DNA of 64,000 nucleotides from Nonomuraea thailandensis. Lineage in GTDB: Bacteria; Actinomycetota; Actinomycetes; Streptosporangiales; Streptosporangiaceae. Each line of letters begins with the position of its first letter. The stretch's first letter is position 1. The position numbers and the translations under genes are program-made. Below are positions 1-7,884 of this stretch, piece after piece. The notes below the pieces were generated by a model. That model was not told the origin of the DNA and did not search any database. It saw nothing but the letters and a program-made list of their open reading frames with translations. The stretch lies in NCBI RefSeq assembly GCF_024172165.1, contig NZ_JAMZEB010000002.1, positions 5,601,501-5,665,500 of the forward strand, read 5' to 3'.

Positions 1-15
1 GCACCATGACCAGTG

Positions 16-558
16 ATGGACGAACGTCGCATGATACGCGTTTCCAAGTATCTCGCCAGGCATCTGCGGCACGATCCGCAGCGCATCGGCCTCACGCTCG
101 ATCCGGCCGGCTGGGTGGAGGTGGAGGAGCTGCTGCGGGCCGCCGCCGCGCACGGCTTCCCGATCACGCACGACGAGCTGCGGACCGTCGTCGCCGCCAA
201 CGACAAGCGCCGCTACGCGATCGAAGCGGGACGGATCAGGGCCAGCCAGGGGCACTCGGTGCCGGTGGACCTGGGGCTGCCCGCGATCGAGCCGCCCGAG
301 GTGCTCTACCACGGCACGGTGGGGCGGTTCCTGGCGGCGATCAGGCGGGAGGGCCTGCGGCCGATGAGCCGGCACCACGTGCACCTGTCACCCGACCGGG
401 AGACGGCCACGCGGGTGGGGACCCGGCGGGGCGTCCCGGTGGTGCTGGTGGTGGCGTCGGGGGTGATGCACGCCGACGGGCACGCGTTCCTGCGCAGCGC
501 CAACGGGGTGTGGCTGGTGGACCACGTGCCGCCGGGTTACCTGCGGTTCCCGTCCTGA
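16..558 (+). CDS. kptA: RNA 2'-phosphotransferase (KptA/Tpt1)
   Basis: 180-aa KptA/Tpt1 family enzyme. The family moves an internal RNA 2'-phosphate to NAD+, releasing ADP-ribose 1'',2''-cyclic phosphate and nicotinamide; some members also ADP-ribosylate RNA or DNA ends. Visible family signatures are SKYLARHLRHDP near the N-terminus, the RIRASQGHS motif mid-protein, LYHGT, HVHLS and RRGVPVVLVV, giving the usual full length. ATG 16 is preferred; GTG 13 and ATG 31 are also in frame, and ATG 31 sits right before the conserved VSKYL. The upstream region is cut by the window edge. The 3' end overlaps the convergent NADAR gene by 22 bp. Actinobacteria have no tRNA-splicing pathway of the yeast type, so the physiological substrate is unknown. 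Confidence 0.93.
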   Translation: MDERRMIRVSKYLARHLRHDPQRIGLTLDPAGWVEVEELLRAAAAHGFPITHDELRTVVAANDKRRYAIEAGRIRASQGHSVPVDLGLPAIEPPEVLYHGTVGRFLAAIRREGLRPMSRHHVHLSPDRETATRVGTRRGVPVVLVVASGVMHADGHAFLRSANGVWLVDHVPPGYLRFPS

Positions 559-1109
559 AGGATGCTCCTGGCGGCCATCAGGGCGAAGCCGAGCAGGTTG
601 AGGCCCTGCCACCGCCCCGGCGAGGCGGCGCGGTCGTCGTCGGCCGCCAGGCCGATGCCCCACACCCGGTCAACAGGGCTGGCCTCGACGAGGACGCGCC
701 GGCCGGTGCCGAGCAGGTAACCGGTCAGCTCGTCGTCCCGGCCGAACTTGGCCACGTTGCCGCGTACGACGATGTCGAAGCGGCGCTCCTCCCATCTCGC
801 CTGGTCGTAGCCGCGCACGCCGCGGCCGAGCGCCTTGGCCTGCGCGGGATGCCCGGCGGCGAGGATCCCGGCCGCCGCCTCCTCGTCGCCGAACAGCCAC
901 GCCTTGTGCGCCATCATGTAGTGCTCGGCCGAGGCGAACGTGTGCCCGTCCTCAGTGAACCTGACCGGCCACCACTGGCTCAGGCAGCCCTGACCGACGC
1001 TGCCGTCGCGGGTGGGCTGGTGCCCCCAGAAGTACAGGTATTTCAGGCGTCTGCCGCGCCGCTCGGCGGCGGCCAGCTCCTCGACGGTCAGGGGAAGGTC
1101 ATCGGACAT
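537..1109 (-). CDS. NADAR family protein (DUF1768/YbiA-like)
   Basis: 190-aa NADAR-fold protein. Characterised members hydrolyse N-glycosidic bonds, either in riboflavin-pathway intermediates or in ADP-ribosylated guanine of DNA/RNA. Seen here: YFWGHQP, a FASAEHYMMAHKAWLF stretch matching the family 'sxEHyxxxxKA' core with the catalytic Glu, and VWGIGLAADD near the C-terminus. ATG at 1109 is chosen because a TACTAT -10 box (1115-1120) ends 5 nt upstream, suggesting a leaderless transcript; the open frame runs on upstream but without family similarity. It converges on kptA, an ADP-ribosyl-chemistry enzyme, with overlapping ends, so the two may share a role in NAD/ADP-ribose metabolism of nucleic acids (inference). 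Confidence 0.88.
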   Translation of the reverse strand: MSDDLPLTVEELAAAERRGRRLKYLYFWGHQPTRDGSVGQGCLSQWWPVRFTEDGHTFASAEHYMMAHKAWLFGDEEAAAGILAAGHPAQAKALGRGVRGYDQARWEERRFDIVVRGNVAKFGRDDELTGYLLGTGRRVLVEASPVDRVWGIGLAADDDRAASPGRWQGLNLLGFALMAARSILQDGNRR

Positions 1110-1284
1110 GGCGCATAGTATGCCCGGCAGCCCTCCTCGGGCGCGCAGGGATTTCCGGCCCGCGGGGCGCCGGCTCCGGCGGGCCGAGGCGCCGGTCACG
1201 GAGCTGCGCGAGTTCTTCGGCTCGCCGCGGTAAAGAAACGGTGCCCGGCCGCTGGCAGGCGGCGCGGCGGGTAGCGCGGCTCGC

Positions 1285-1512
1285 ATGGCCAAGAAGAAGA
1301 AGCAGGACCTGTCCCCGGGGGACGAGGTCTCCTGGAGCAGCCACGGCTCCACCGCCCAGGGCAAGGTCGAGAAGAAGATCACCAAGCGGCAGAAGGAGGC
1401 CGGGCGCACGGTCGCCGCCTCCCCCGAGGAGCCCCAGTACGTGGTGCGCAGCGAGAAGAGCGGCGGCAAGGCCGTGCACAAGCCGTCGGCGCTGCGCAAG
1501 GGCCGGAAATGA
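1285..1512 (+). CDS. DUF2945 (HVA1/TUDOR-like) small basic protein
   Basis: 75-aa lysine-rich protein matching the DUF2945/HVA1 family: a short SH3/TUDOR-like barrel with the pattern 'F/LxxGDxVxWxSHGStxxGkV' followed by the basic segment EKKITKR and a YVVRSEKSGGKAVHKP ending. Biochemical function is not established. Its stop overlaps the ATG of the DUF3140 gene (ATGA at 1509-1512), so the two are translationally coupled. This pair occurs together in other actinobacteria (known association); a nucleic-acid or stress-related role is only a guess from its charge. No clear Shine-Dalgarno sequence is visible. Confidence 0.8.
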   Translation: MAKKKKQDLSPGDEVSWSSHGSTAQGKVEKKITKRQKEAGRTVAASPEEPQYVVRSEKSGGKAVHKPSALRKGRK

Positions 1513-1844
1513 CCTCCGACGCCGACAGGAAGGCGATCGCGGACGCGTTCGGCGAGGCCGTGAACATGACCGCGAAAGAGCTCGAGCAGTGGCTGGCCAC
1601 CGGCGAGTCGAAGTCCGTCGGGCAGAAGGACGACGGCGGCGAGTCGGTGGGGCACGAGTCCGGCCGGAAGATCGTGGAGCTGCTGCGCGGCAAGAGGTCC
1701 GACTGGTCGGACGGCGACTACGCGCACATGAACAAGGTCGTCGGCTACGTCCGCCGCCACCTCGCCCAGCGTCCCTCGGGCGACGTCACCGACACCCGGT
1801 GGCGGTACTCGCTCATGAACTGGGGTCACGACCCGCTCAAATGA
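1509..1844 (+). CDS. DUF3140 family protein
   Basis: 111-aa soluble protein of the DUF3140 family, recognised by the N-terminal helix with NMTAKELEQWLATGES and the central GHESGRKIVELL, followed by YAHMNKVVGYVRRHLAQRP and an RYSLMNWGHDP C-terminus. The family is described as DNA-binding-like in some annotations but no function is proven. It overlaps the DUF2945 gene by 4 nt and is the last gene of this two-gene unit; about 200 bp of non-coding DNA follows before ktrB. Confidence 0.82.
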   Translation: MTSDADRKAIADAFGEAVNMTAKELEQWLATGESKSVGQKDDGGESVGHESGRKIVELLRGKRSDWSDGDYAHMNKVVGYVRRHLAQRPSGDVTDTRWRYSLMNWGHDPLK

Positions 1845-2045
1845 GCACCACTTCGCATCGTTTTCCCATAGTTTCTGCGTCAAGAAGGCGTAGGTGCGCT
1901 GGTGCTCGCGCGGACTGTTACGGTAGTGCGCGGTGCGCCGGGAAGTCTGGTCGGCAAGGGACTGCCGGTCGGATGTTCGGGGGAGGCGTTCGCGAATGCG
2001 TGGCAGATGTCGTCGCTGCCGCTGCTGCCGGAGCGGGGTGCGGTG

Positions 2046-3395
2046 ATGGGGGTGCTGACGCCGTTCACCTCCCGGTTCAGGCATCCCGCCCAGGTCGTCG
2101 TCGCCGCGTTCGGCCTGACCGTCGCGGTCGGCACCACCCTGCTCGCGCTGCCGATCGCCACCACCGAGGGCGTCTCAGCGGGCTGGGTCGCCGCGCTGTT
2201 CACCGCGACGTCCGCCGTCTGCGTGACGGGGATGGCCATCGTCGACACCGAGTCGCACTGGTCGGTGTTCGGCGAGCTGGTGATCGCCGGGCTGGTCCAG
2301 GCCGGCGGCCTGGGGATCATGACGATGGCGACCGTGTTCACGCTGCTCCTGTCCGGCCGGTTAGGCCTGCGGGCCAGGATCGCGGTGCAGGCCGAGACCA
2401 AGACGCTGAGCATGAGCGACGTGCGGCACGTCCTGCGCAAGGTGGTCGTGTTCAGCCTCATCTGCGAGGCCGTCGCCGCCGCGGTGCTCACCACCCGGTT
2501 CGTGACCGGCTACGACGAGCCGTTCGGCCGCGCCCTCTACCTCGGCGTCTTCCACGCGATCAGCGCCTTCAACGACGCCGGCTTCGCGCTGTGGCCCGAC
2601 AGCCTCATGCGGTTCGTCTCCGACGGGTGGATCTGCCTGACCGTGGCGATCGCCAGCATCATCAGCGGGCTCGGCTTCCCCGTGGTGTTCGAGCTGGCCC
2701 GCTCCTGGCGGCGCCCCGGCAAGTGGACGATCCTGACGAAGATCACGGTGTGGGTGACCGCAGTGCTGCTGGTGCTCGGCACCCTGGCGTTCCTGGTGAT
2801 CGAGTGGCGCAACCCCAGGACGCTCGGGCCGCTCGACGACGGCGGCAAGGTGCTGGCGGCCTTCTTCGCCGCGGTCATGCCGCGCTCGGCCGGCTTCAAC
2901 ACCCTCGACATCTCCCAGATGCACCCGTCGAGCTGGCTGACCACCGACCTGCTGATGTTCATCGGCGGCGGCAGCGCGGGCACCGCGGGCGGCATCAAGG
3001 TGACCACGATCGGGCTGCTGGCCTTCGTCGTGTGGGCCGAGCTGCGCGGCGAGGGCCGGGTGAACATCGGCCACCGCAGCCTCCCGGACACCGCGCAGCG
3101 CCAGGCCGTGACGATCACCGCGCTGGGCGTCACGATCGTGGGCCTGGCCACGTACCTGCTGCTCGCCCTCACCCCGTACAGTCTCGACCAGGTCCTGTTC
3201 GAGGTGGTCGCGGCGTTCGGCACGGCGGGCCTGTCCACCGGCATCACCGCGAACATCGGCACGGCCGGGCATCTGCTGCTGGTCGTGCTCATGTTCATCG
3301 GCCGGATCGGCCCACTCACCCTGGGCTCCGCCCTGGCGCTCAACAGGCGCGCCCGGCACTACGAGCTACCCGAGGAGCGTGTCATCGTTGGTTGA
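2046..3395 (+). CDS. ktrB: KtrB/TrkH-type potassium channel subunit
   Basis: 449-aa integral membrane K+ translocating subunit of the KtrAB/TrkH superfamily. The four pore loops are visible: TSAVCVTGMAIVDT, FHAISAFNDAGF, MPRSAGFNTLD and FGTAGLSTGI, each with the selectivity-filter Gly, plus eight or more hydrophobic segments. Start: the open frame reaches GTG 1902 and ATG 2007, but conserved sequence begins right after ATG 2046 (GVLTPFTSRFRHPAQ), so this start is preferred with moderate confidence. Overlaps ktrA by 17 bp. Leu at 2361-2363 is encoded by TTA, a very rare codon in such genomes. Confidence 0.9.
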   Translation: MGVLTPFTSRFRHPAQVVVAAFGLTVAVGTTLLALPIATTEGVSAGWVAALFTATSAVCVTGMAIVDTESHWSVFGELVIAGLVQAGGLGIMTMATVFTLLLSGRLGLRARIAVQAETKTLSMSDVRHVLRKVVVFSLICEAVAAAVLTTRFVTGYDEPFGRALYLGVFHAISAFNDAGFALWPDSLMRFVSDGWICLTVAIASIISGLGFPVVFELARSWRRPGKWTILTKITVWVTAVLLVLGTLAFLVIEWRNPRTLGPLDDGGKVLAAFFAAVMPRSAGFNTLDISQMHPSSWLTTDLLMFIGGGSAGTAGGIKVTTIGLLAFVVWAELRGEGRVNIGHRSLPDTAQRQAVTITALGVTIVGLATYLLLALTPYSLDQVLFEVVAAFGTAGLSTGITANIGTAGHLLLVVLMFIGRIGPLTLGSALALNRRARHYELPEERVIVG

Positions 3396-4050
3396 GTACA
3401 AGGGCGACCCGGTCGTCGTCATCGGTCTGGGCCGGTTCGGCACCTCGCTGGCGCTGGAGCTGACCCGGCGCGGCACCGAGGTCCTGGCCATCGACCACCG
3501 TCCCAAGATCACCCAGGGCCTCGCGGGCCGGATCACGCAGATCGCGACCGCCGACGCCACCGACATGGAGGCCCTGCGCCAGCTCGGCGTGCCGGACTTC
3601 TACCAGGCGGTGGTGGCCGTCGGCAGCGACATCGAGGCCAGCATCCTGACCACGTCCCTGCTGGTCGAGCTGGAGATCAACGACATCTGGGCCAAGGCCG
3701 TCAGCACCCAGCACGGCCGCATCCTCAGCCGCATCGGCGCCCACCACGTCGTCTTCCCCGAGCACGACATGGGCGAGCGCGTCGCGCACCTGGTCAGCGG
3801 CCGCATGCTCGACTACATGCAGGTGGACGAGGACTTCGCCATCGCCAAGACGATCCCGCCGAAGGAGTACGTGGGCGTCCCCCTCGGCCGCTCCAACCTG
3901 CGCCGCAAGTACGGGGTCACGATCGTGGCGGTGAAGCCGCCGGACGAGGAGTTCACCTACGCCACGGCGGAGACGGAGCTGTCGTACGGCGACATCGTCC
4001 TGGTCTCGGGCCGCACCGAGCAGGTCGAGCGCTTCGCCGAGCTCCCGTAA
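3379..4050 (+). CDS. ktrA: KtrA/TrkA regulatory subunit of K+ channel (RCK)
   Basis: 223-aa cytosolic RCK protein that gates the KtrB channel. N-terminal Rossmann fold with VVVIGLGRFGTSLALEL and an acidic residue after the second strand (VLAIDH), typical of NAD(H)/ATP-binding TrkA-N; TrkA-C domain from about residue 135 (DEDFAIAKTIPPKEYVGVPL to the end), which in relatives can bind c-di-AMP. GTG 3379 overlaps ktrB by 17 nt; a TTG three codons later is possible. Forms a two-gene potassium uptake operon. Confidence 0.93.
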   Translation: MSSLVEYKGDPVVVIGLGRFGTSLALELTRRGTEVLAIDHRPKITQGLAGRITQIATADATDMEALRQLGVPDFYQAVVAVGSDIEASILTTSLLVELEINDIWAKAVSTQHGRILSRIGAHHVVFPEHDMGERVAHLVSGRMLDYMQVDEDFAIAKTIPPKEYVGVPLGRSNLRRKYGVTIVAVKPPDEEFTYATAETELSYGDIVLVSGRTEQVERFAELP

Positions 4051-4066
4051 CGCGGGGGCGTGCCGG

Positions 4067-4510
4067 TCAGAGCCGCAGGGCGTGGTCGAGCAGCGACTGC
4101 AGCGTGACGGCCCCGACCAGCCCCTCCTCGTCCACCACCGCGACGAGCGGGCTGCGCGTGCGTGCCATCAGCGCCGCCAGCTCCAGCACCGTCGCCTTGG
4201 CGTCGGTCACCGGCAGCTCGCGCGGCTGCTCCGGCAGGCACTCCCGCACGGTCCTGCCGCCGAGCCGGTGCAGGAACCGGTCCGCGTGGGCCTCGTCCAC
4301 CACCCGCGCCAGCGCCGGATCGTCCTGGCAGTACGCCGGCACCGCCAGCCGCAGCACCTGCGTGCCGGGCAGGATGCTGTGCGGCCGCCCGGCCTCGTCG
4401 ACCAGGATGAGCCCTGGCAGGTCGCGGTCGGCCAGCAGCTTGGCCGCCTCCAGCGCCGGGGTGTCGAGGGTGACCGTCGGGAAGTCGACGGCTAGCTCAC
4501 GTGCGCGCAT
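4067..4510 (-). CDS. CBS-domain pair protein
   Basis: 147-aa soluble protein made of two CBS motifs (residues about 10-60 and 85-145: DLPGLILVDEAGRPHSILPG and SPLVAVVDEEGLVGAVTLQSLLDHAL). Such Bateman modules bind adenine nucleotides and regulate partner enzymes or transporters. ATG 4510 has a good ribosome binding site (ATCGGAGG ending 6 nt upstream). It converges on ktrA with a 16-bp gap; a link to the K+ channel is possible but not shown, since no second domain is fused. Confidence 0.85.
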   Translation of the reverse strand: MRARELAVDFPTVTLDTPALEAAKLLADRDLPGLILVDEAGRPHSILPGTQVLRLAVPAYCQDDPALARVVDEAHADRFLHRLGGRTVRECLPEQPRELPVTDAKATVLELAALMARTRSPLVAVVDEEGLVGAVTLQSLLDHALRL

Positions 4511-4613
4511 CGATCGCCTCCGATCTCCAGCGTAGCCGCCGCCGGGGCCGGGGCGGGCGGCCCGTGGAGCGCCCTTCCGGGGTGTTCGGGGCCGGGCGTC
4601 GTAGGGTGGTCTC

Positions 4614-5219
4614 ATGGTCAAGGCCGCGGCACGACAGCCCGTACCCGTCAGGCGCGCGGACGCCGAGCGCAACATCGCCGCGATCCTCGAGGCCGGGACA
4701 CGGCTGCTCAGCGCCGACCCCACGGCCAGCGTGGCCGACATCGCCAAGGCCGCCGGGGTGGGGCGGGTCACCCTGTACGGGCATTTCCCGTCGCGTGAGG
4801 CGCTGGTGGACGCCGTGCTCGACCACGCGGTGGGCATGGCGGACGCCGTGCTGGAGGACGAGTCGATCGACACGGCGCCCGCGCCGGAGGCGATGGCCGG
4901 GCTGCTGCGCTCGTCGTGGGAGATCCTCGACCGGCACCGGCGGCTGTTCCTGGCGGCCGACCGGGTGCTGGCCACCGAACGCATCAGGGAGCACCACGAG
5001 GCGCCGCTGCGGCGGGTCGAGCGGCTCATCGAGCGGGGCCGGCGCGACGGCGACTTCCGCGGCGACCTGCCGTTGCCGTGGCTGGTGACCGCGTTCTTCT
5101 CGATCATCCACAGCGCCGCGCAGGAGCGGGAGGTGGGCCGGCTCGCGCCGGAGGAGGTGGAAGAGGTGCTGATCAAGACGATGTCGTCGCTGCTCCTCCC
5201 GCCCGCCGCCGCGTCGTAG
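4614..5219 (+). CDS. TetR/AcrR family regulator
   Basis: 201-aa TetR-family repressor. Helix-turn-helix at residues about 20-65 (ASVADIAKAAGVGRVTLYGHFPSREALVDAVL), then an all-helical ligand-binding domain ending IIHSAAQEREVGRLAPEEVEEVLIKTM. Lies between a divergent CBS gene and a convergent nucleoside hydrolase. The nearest strong palindrome is at 6284-6311 before the DHA2 exporter; this regulator is a candidate to bind it, but nothing in the sequence proves that. Confidence 0.9.
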   Translation: MVKAAARQPVPVRRADAERNIAAILEAGTRLLSADPTASVADIAKAAGVGRVTLYGHFPSREALVDAVLDHAVGMADAVLEDESIDTAPAPEAMAGLLRSSWEILDRHRRLFLAADRVLATERIREHHEAPLRRVERLIERGRRDGDFRGDLPLPWLVTAFFSIIHSAAQEREVGRLAPEEVEEVLIKTMSSLLLPPAAAS

Positions 5220-5274
5220 GCGCGGCGATCAGGCTCCGCGCCGCCCGTCCCGTCTGGCCGGCGACGCTGGTCGC

Positions 5275-6198
5275 CTACCGCTGAGCCCGCTCGACGGCCT
5301 CGATCCAGACGTCGTCGAAGGCCCGCACGTCCAGGTCGGTCAGCACGTGCGTCAGGCGCCCGCCGGGGTCGTCCTCGAAGCGCAACCGCTCCCCTTCGAG
5401 AACGGGCCGCACCCGCCGCTCCTGGACGACGGCCCCGCTCCAGCCGAGCGCCACGGCGCACGCGACCGGGTCCCAGTGGAAGTTGACCAGGTCGTCGGGC
5501 AGCCCGGCGTGGGCGCGGCCGAGCTCCGTCATGCCGGCGTCCGCGGCGTAGGCGCCGCACTGGCGGGCGAGCAGCTCGCCCAGGGGGCCGGAGGCGGCCA
5601 GGCGGGGCAGGTGGGCGGCCCGCAGGTGCGACCTGGCGGCGACGGGCAGCGGGACCAGGGTGAGCCGGGCGCGCTCGGCCATCAGCTCGGCGGCCCGGGG
5701 GTCGCACTGCGTGTTCCAGTCCATCTCGGGCCCCCAGGCGGGCAGGCCGGTGCCGAGGGGGCCCAGCCATCCACCCATGGCCACCACGGGCGCCCCGTCG
5801 AGCCTGCCGGGCCGCGCCGCGTGCAGCAGCGCCAGGTTGGTGAAGGGCCCGACGGCCGCGATGGTGGCGCCCTGCTCGATGCTGCGCTCCAGCAGGTCGA
5901 TCGCCGCTTCCGGCGGCGCCGGGCGAGGAGCGACGGGAACGCCCCAGTACCGCTCGTGATCGGGCAGGTCGCCCATGGGCCGGCCCGTGGTGGACGACCT
6001 TCCCGCCCCGGCCGCGACCGGGATGTCCTGGCGCCCTGCCAGGCGCAGGCAGTGCTCGACGTAACCGGCCCGGCGGCCGTCGGGGTCGCCGCAGGTCGTG
6101 ATGCCGACGACCGTCACGTCCGGCCGGCCCAGGACCATCGCCAGGGCGCACAGGTCGTCAGGATCGCCGCCCAGGTCGGTGTCGAGGTGCAGGCGCAT
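5275..6198 (-). CDS. Inosine/uridine-preferring nucleoside hydrolase
   Basis: 307-aa nucleoside hydrolase of the IunH family, cleaving ribonucleosides to base and ribose in salvage. The N-terminal Ca2+-binding Asp cluster is present as LDTDLGGDPDD (usual DTDxGxDDD), followed by VTVVGITTCGD, IAAVGPFTNLALLH (PxTNxA substrate loop), VAMGG and WDPVACAVAL near the C-terminus (DPxA). ATG 6198 is chosen because AGGA lies 8-9 nt before it; ATG 6207 is in frame three codons earlier. Divergent from the MFS exporter across a 123-bp region with two inverted repeats. Confidence 0.9.
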   Translation of the reverse strand: MRLHLDTDLGGDPDDLCALAMVLGRPDVTVVGITTCGDPDGRRAGYVEHCLRLAGRQDIPVAAGAGRSSTTGRPMGDLPDHERYWGVPVAPRPAPPEAAIDLLERSIEQGATIAAVGPFTNLALLHAARPGRLDGAPVVAMGGWLGPLGTGLPAWGPEMDWNTQCDPRAAELMAERARLTLVPLPVAARSHLRAAHLPRLAASGPLGELLARQCGAYAADAGMTELGRAHAGLPDDLVNFHWDPVACAVALGWSGAVVQERRVRPVLEGERLRFEDDPGGRLTHVLTDLDVRAFDDVWIEAVERAQR

Positions 6199-6257
6199 GC
6201 CAGGCATCCTGCCGCCTGCCGCGCCGGACCGCCATGGCTTTTCCGCCGCTCCCAACA

Positions 6258-6273
6258 CGGTACCCCCGTACCG
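6258..6273. promoter_or_regulatory. Short inverted repeat in divergent promoter
   Basis: Perfect 6-bp arms CGGTAC/GTACCG around a CCCC spacer, in the region shared by the nucleoside hydrolase and MFS promoters and 10 bp left of the 28-bp palindrome. Possibly a second protein site; no family match made. Confidence 0.4.
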
Positions 6274-6283
6274 TTTACATGTG

Positions 6284-6311
6284 TTAACTTGAACATCGAT
6301 GTTCAAGTTAA
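6284..6311. promoter_or_regulatory. Perfect 28-bp palindromic operator
   Basis: Both halves read TTAACTTGAACATC, meeting at a central ATCGAT; all 28 bases are symmetric. It ends directly at the AAGGAG ribosome binding site of the MFS gene (start 6322), so a bound protein would block initiation of transcription or translation. AT-rich compared with its surroundings. Length and symmetry fit a TetR/MarR-type dimer or pair of dimers; the cognate regulator is not adjacent. Confidence 0.8.
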
Positions 6312-6321
6312 GGAGTTGCGG

Positions 6322-7797
6322 ATGAGTCGTCACGACATGCCCGGCCCCGCGCCGAAGGCCGGCGGGTGGGCCGTGCTGGTGCTGCTGTGCCTGGCGCAGT
6401 TCATGCTGATCGTCGACATCACGGTGGTGCAGGTCGCGCTGCCGTCCATCGGGGCCGATCTGGCGCTCGGCCGCGAGGCGCTGACCTGGGTGGTGACCGC
6501 GTACACGCTCTGCTTCGGCGGGCTCATGGTGCTCGGCGGGCGGCTCGCCGACGTGCTCGGCGCGCGCAGGACGCTGCTGGCGGGGCTCGGGCTGTTCACG
6601 GCGGCGTCGCTGGTGTGCGGGCTGGCCGGGAGCGGGGCCGCGCTCGTCGCCGGGCGGGCGCTGCAGGGGGTCGGCGCGGCGCTGCTGTCACCGGCGGCGC
6701 TGGCGGTGATCGTCTCCACCTTCCACGGCGAGCGGCGCGCACGCGCGCTCGGCGTGTGGGCCGCGATCGGCGGCACGGGGGCGGCGCTGGGCGTGCTCGT
6801 CGGCGGGCTGCTGACCGCGGGGCCCGGCTGGGCCTGGGTGTTCTTCGTCAACGTGCCGATCGGGCTGGCGGTGCTGGCCGCCGTGCCCGCGCTGGTGCCG
6901 GGCGCCGCGGGGCGGCGCGAGCCGGTGGACGTGCCGGGCGCCCTGGTCGTCACGCTGGCGACGGCGCTGCTGATCTACGGGGTGGTCGCGGCGGGCGACG
7001 CCGGGTGGGGGGCGGCGGGCACGGTGCTGCCGCTGGCCGGGGCGGTGCTGCTGTACGCGCTGTTCGTCGTCGTCGAGCGGTCCGTACGGTCCCCGCTCAT
7101 GCGGGCCGGGACGCTCGCCCGCCGGCCGGTGATCTCGGGGACGTTCGTGATGCTGGTGGCCACCGGGCTGATGCTGGGCCTGTTCTTCCTCAGCACGCTC
7201 TACCTGCAGCACGTGCTCGGGTTCAGCCCGCTGGAGACCGGGCTGATCTTCCTGCCCGCGGCCGTCGCCATCACGGCCGGCGCGCAGCTCGGCGGCCGTC
7301 TCATCGGGCGGATCGGCGGCCGGCCGGTGGCGGTGGCGGCTTTCGTGCTGACCGCGGCGGGTGCGGCGCTGATGGCGCAGGTCTCCCCGGGCGCCGGCGT
7401 TCACACGACGCTGCTGCCCGGGTTCGTGCTGGCCTCGCTGGGCATCGGCCCGGCGTTCGTGACGGCCACCACGACGACCATGGCGAACATCCCTCCTGGC
7501 GAGAACGGCGTGGCCTCAGGGGTGATCAGCACCTTCCACGAGCTCGGCGGCTCGATCGGGGTGGCCGTCGTGTCCACCGTGGCCGCCGCCGGCCTCGCGC
7601 CCGGCGCGCCGGGCGCCGGCGGGTTCGTGGCCGGGTTCACGCTGTGCGCGGTGGTGGCGGGGGCCGCGGGGGTCGTCGCGCTCGGGCTGGTGCCGGGCGG
7701 GAGACCCGCGGCCGCGTTCGTCGGGCACGGGCACGGGCACGGGCAGGGGCAGGGGCACGGGCAGGGGCACGGGCAGGGGCACGGGCACGGCGGCTGA
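6322..7797 (+). CDS. DHA2-family MFS drug exporter with His-rich tail
   Basis: 491-aa proton-driven multidrug exporter, EmrB/QacA type with 14 predicted membrane helices. Visible motifs: DITVVQVALPSIGADL in TM1, motif A as LGGRLADVLGARR, and motif C region GTGAALGVLVGGLL. Good ribosome binding site AAGGAG 7 nt before ATG 6322. The last 24 residues are a Gly-His/Gly-Gln repeat encoded by eleven GGGCAC/GGGCAG hexamers (7723-7788), unusual for the family; it could bind metal or be a neutral expansion. Transcription is probably controlled through the 28-bp palindrome directly upstream. Confidence 0.92.
   Translation: MSRHDMPGPAPKAGGWAVLVLLCLAQFMLIVDITVVQVALPSIGADLALGREALTWVVTAYTLCFGGLMVLGGRLADVLGARRTLLAGLGLFTAASLVCGLAGSGAALVAGRALQGVGAALLSPAALAVIVSTFHGERRARALGVWAAIGGTGAALGVLVGGLLTAGPGWAWVFFVNVPIGLAVLAAVPALVPGAAGRREPVDVPGALVVTLATALLIYGVVAAGDAGWGAAGTVLPLAGAVLLYALFVVVERSVRSPLMRAGTLARRPVISGTFVMLVATGLMLGLFFLSTLYLQHVLGFSPLETGLIFLPAAVAITAGAQLGGRLIGRIGGRPVAVAAFVLTAAGAALMAQVSPGAGVHTTLLPGFVLASLGIGPAFVTATTTTMANIPPGENGVASGVISTFHELGGSIGVAVVSTVAAAGLAPGAPGAGGFVAGFTLCAVVAGAAGVVALGLVPGGRPAAAFVGHGHGHGQGQGHGQGHGQGHGHGG
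7723..7788 (+). repeat. Hexanucleotide tandem repeat (11 units) coding a GH/GQ tail
   Basis: Eleven in-frame units of GGGCAC or GGGCAG, encoding alternating Gly-His and Gly-Gln at the C-terminus of the MFS exporter. Looks like a slippage-prone microsatellite; unit number may vary between strains. Confidence 0.95.
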
Positions 7798-7884
7798 GCG
7801 CGTCGCATCAGCAAAAACCGGGATATCGCCGACGACTCCGGCGGACTATCCTTCATTGATGGTCAAATTCCGCCGGCGGAAGCG

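Noticed and set aside
1845..2045. c-di-AMP (ydaO) riboswitch before ktrB
   Set aside because: Potassium genes often have one, but I could not find the conserved ydaO core sequences or a convincing pseudoknot in this 200-bp leader.
537..2084. NADAR gene extended to a 515-aa protein
   Set aside because: Residues before the ATG at 1109 are antisense to three good genes and unlike the family; the promoter lies right before 1109.
1241..3463. Plus-strand 740-codon frame across DUF2945, DUF3140 and ktrB
   Set aside because: Arg-rich out-of-frame translation; the three real genes in other frames have family matches.
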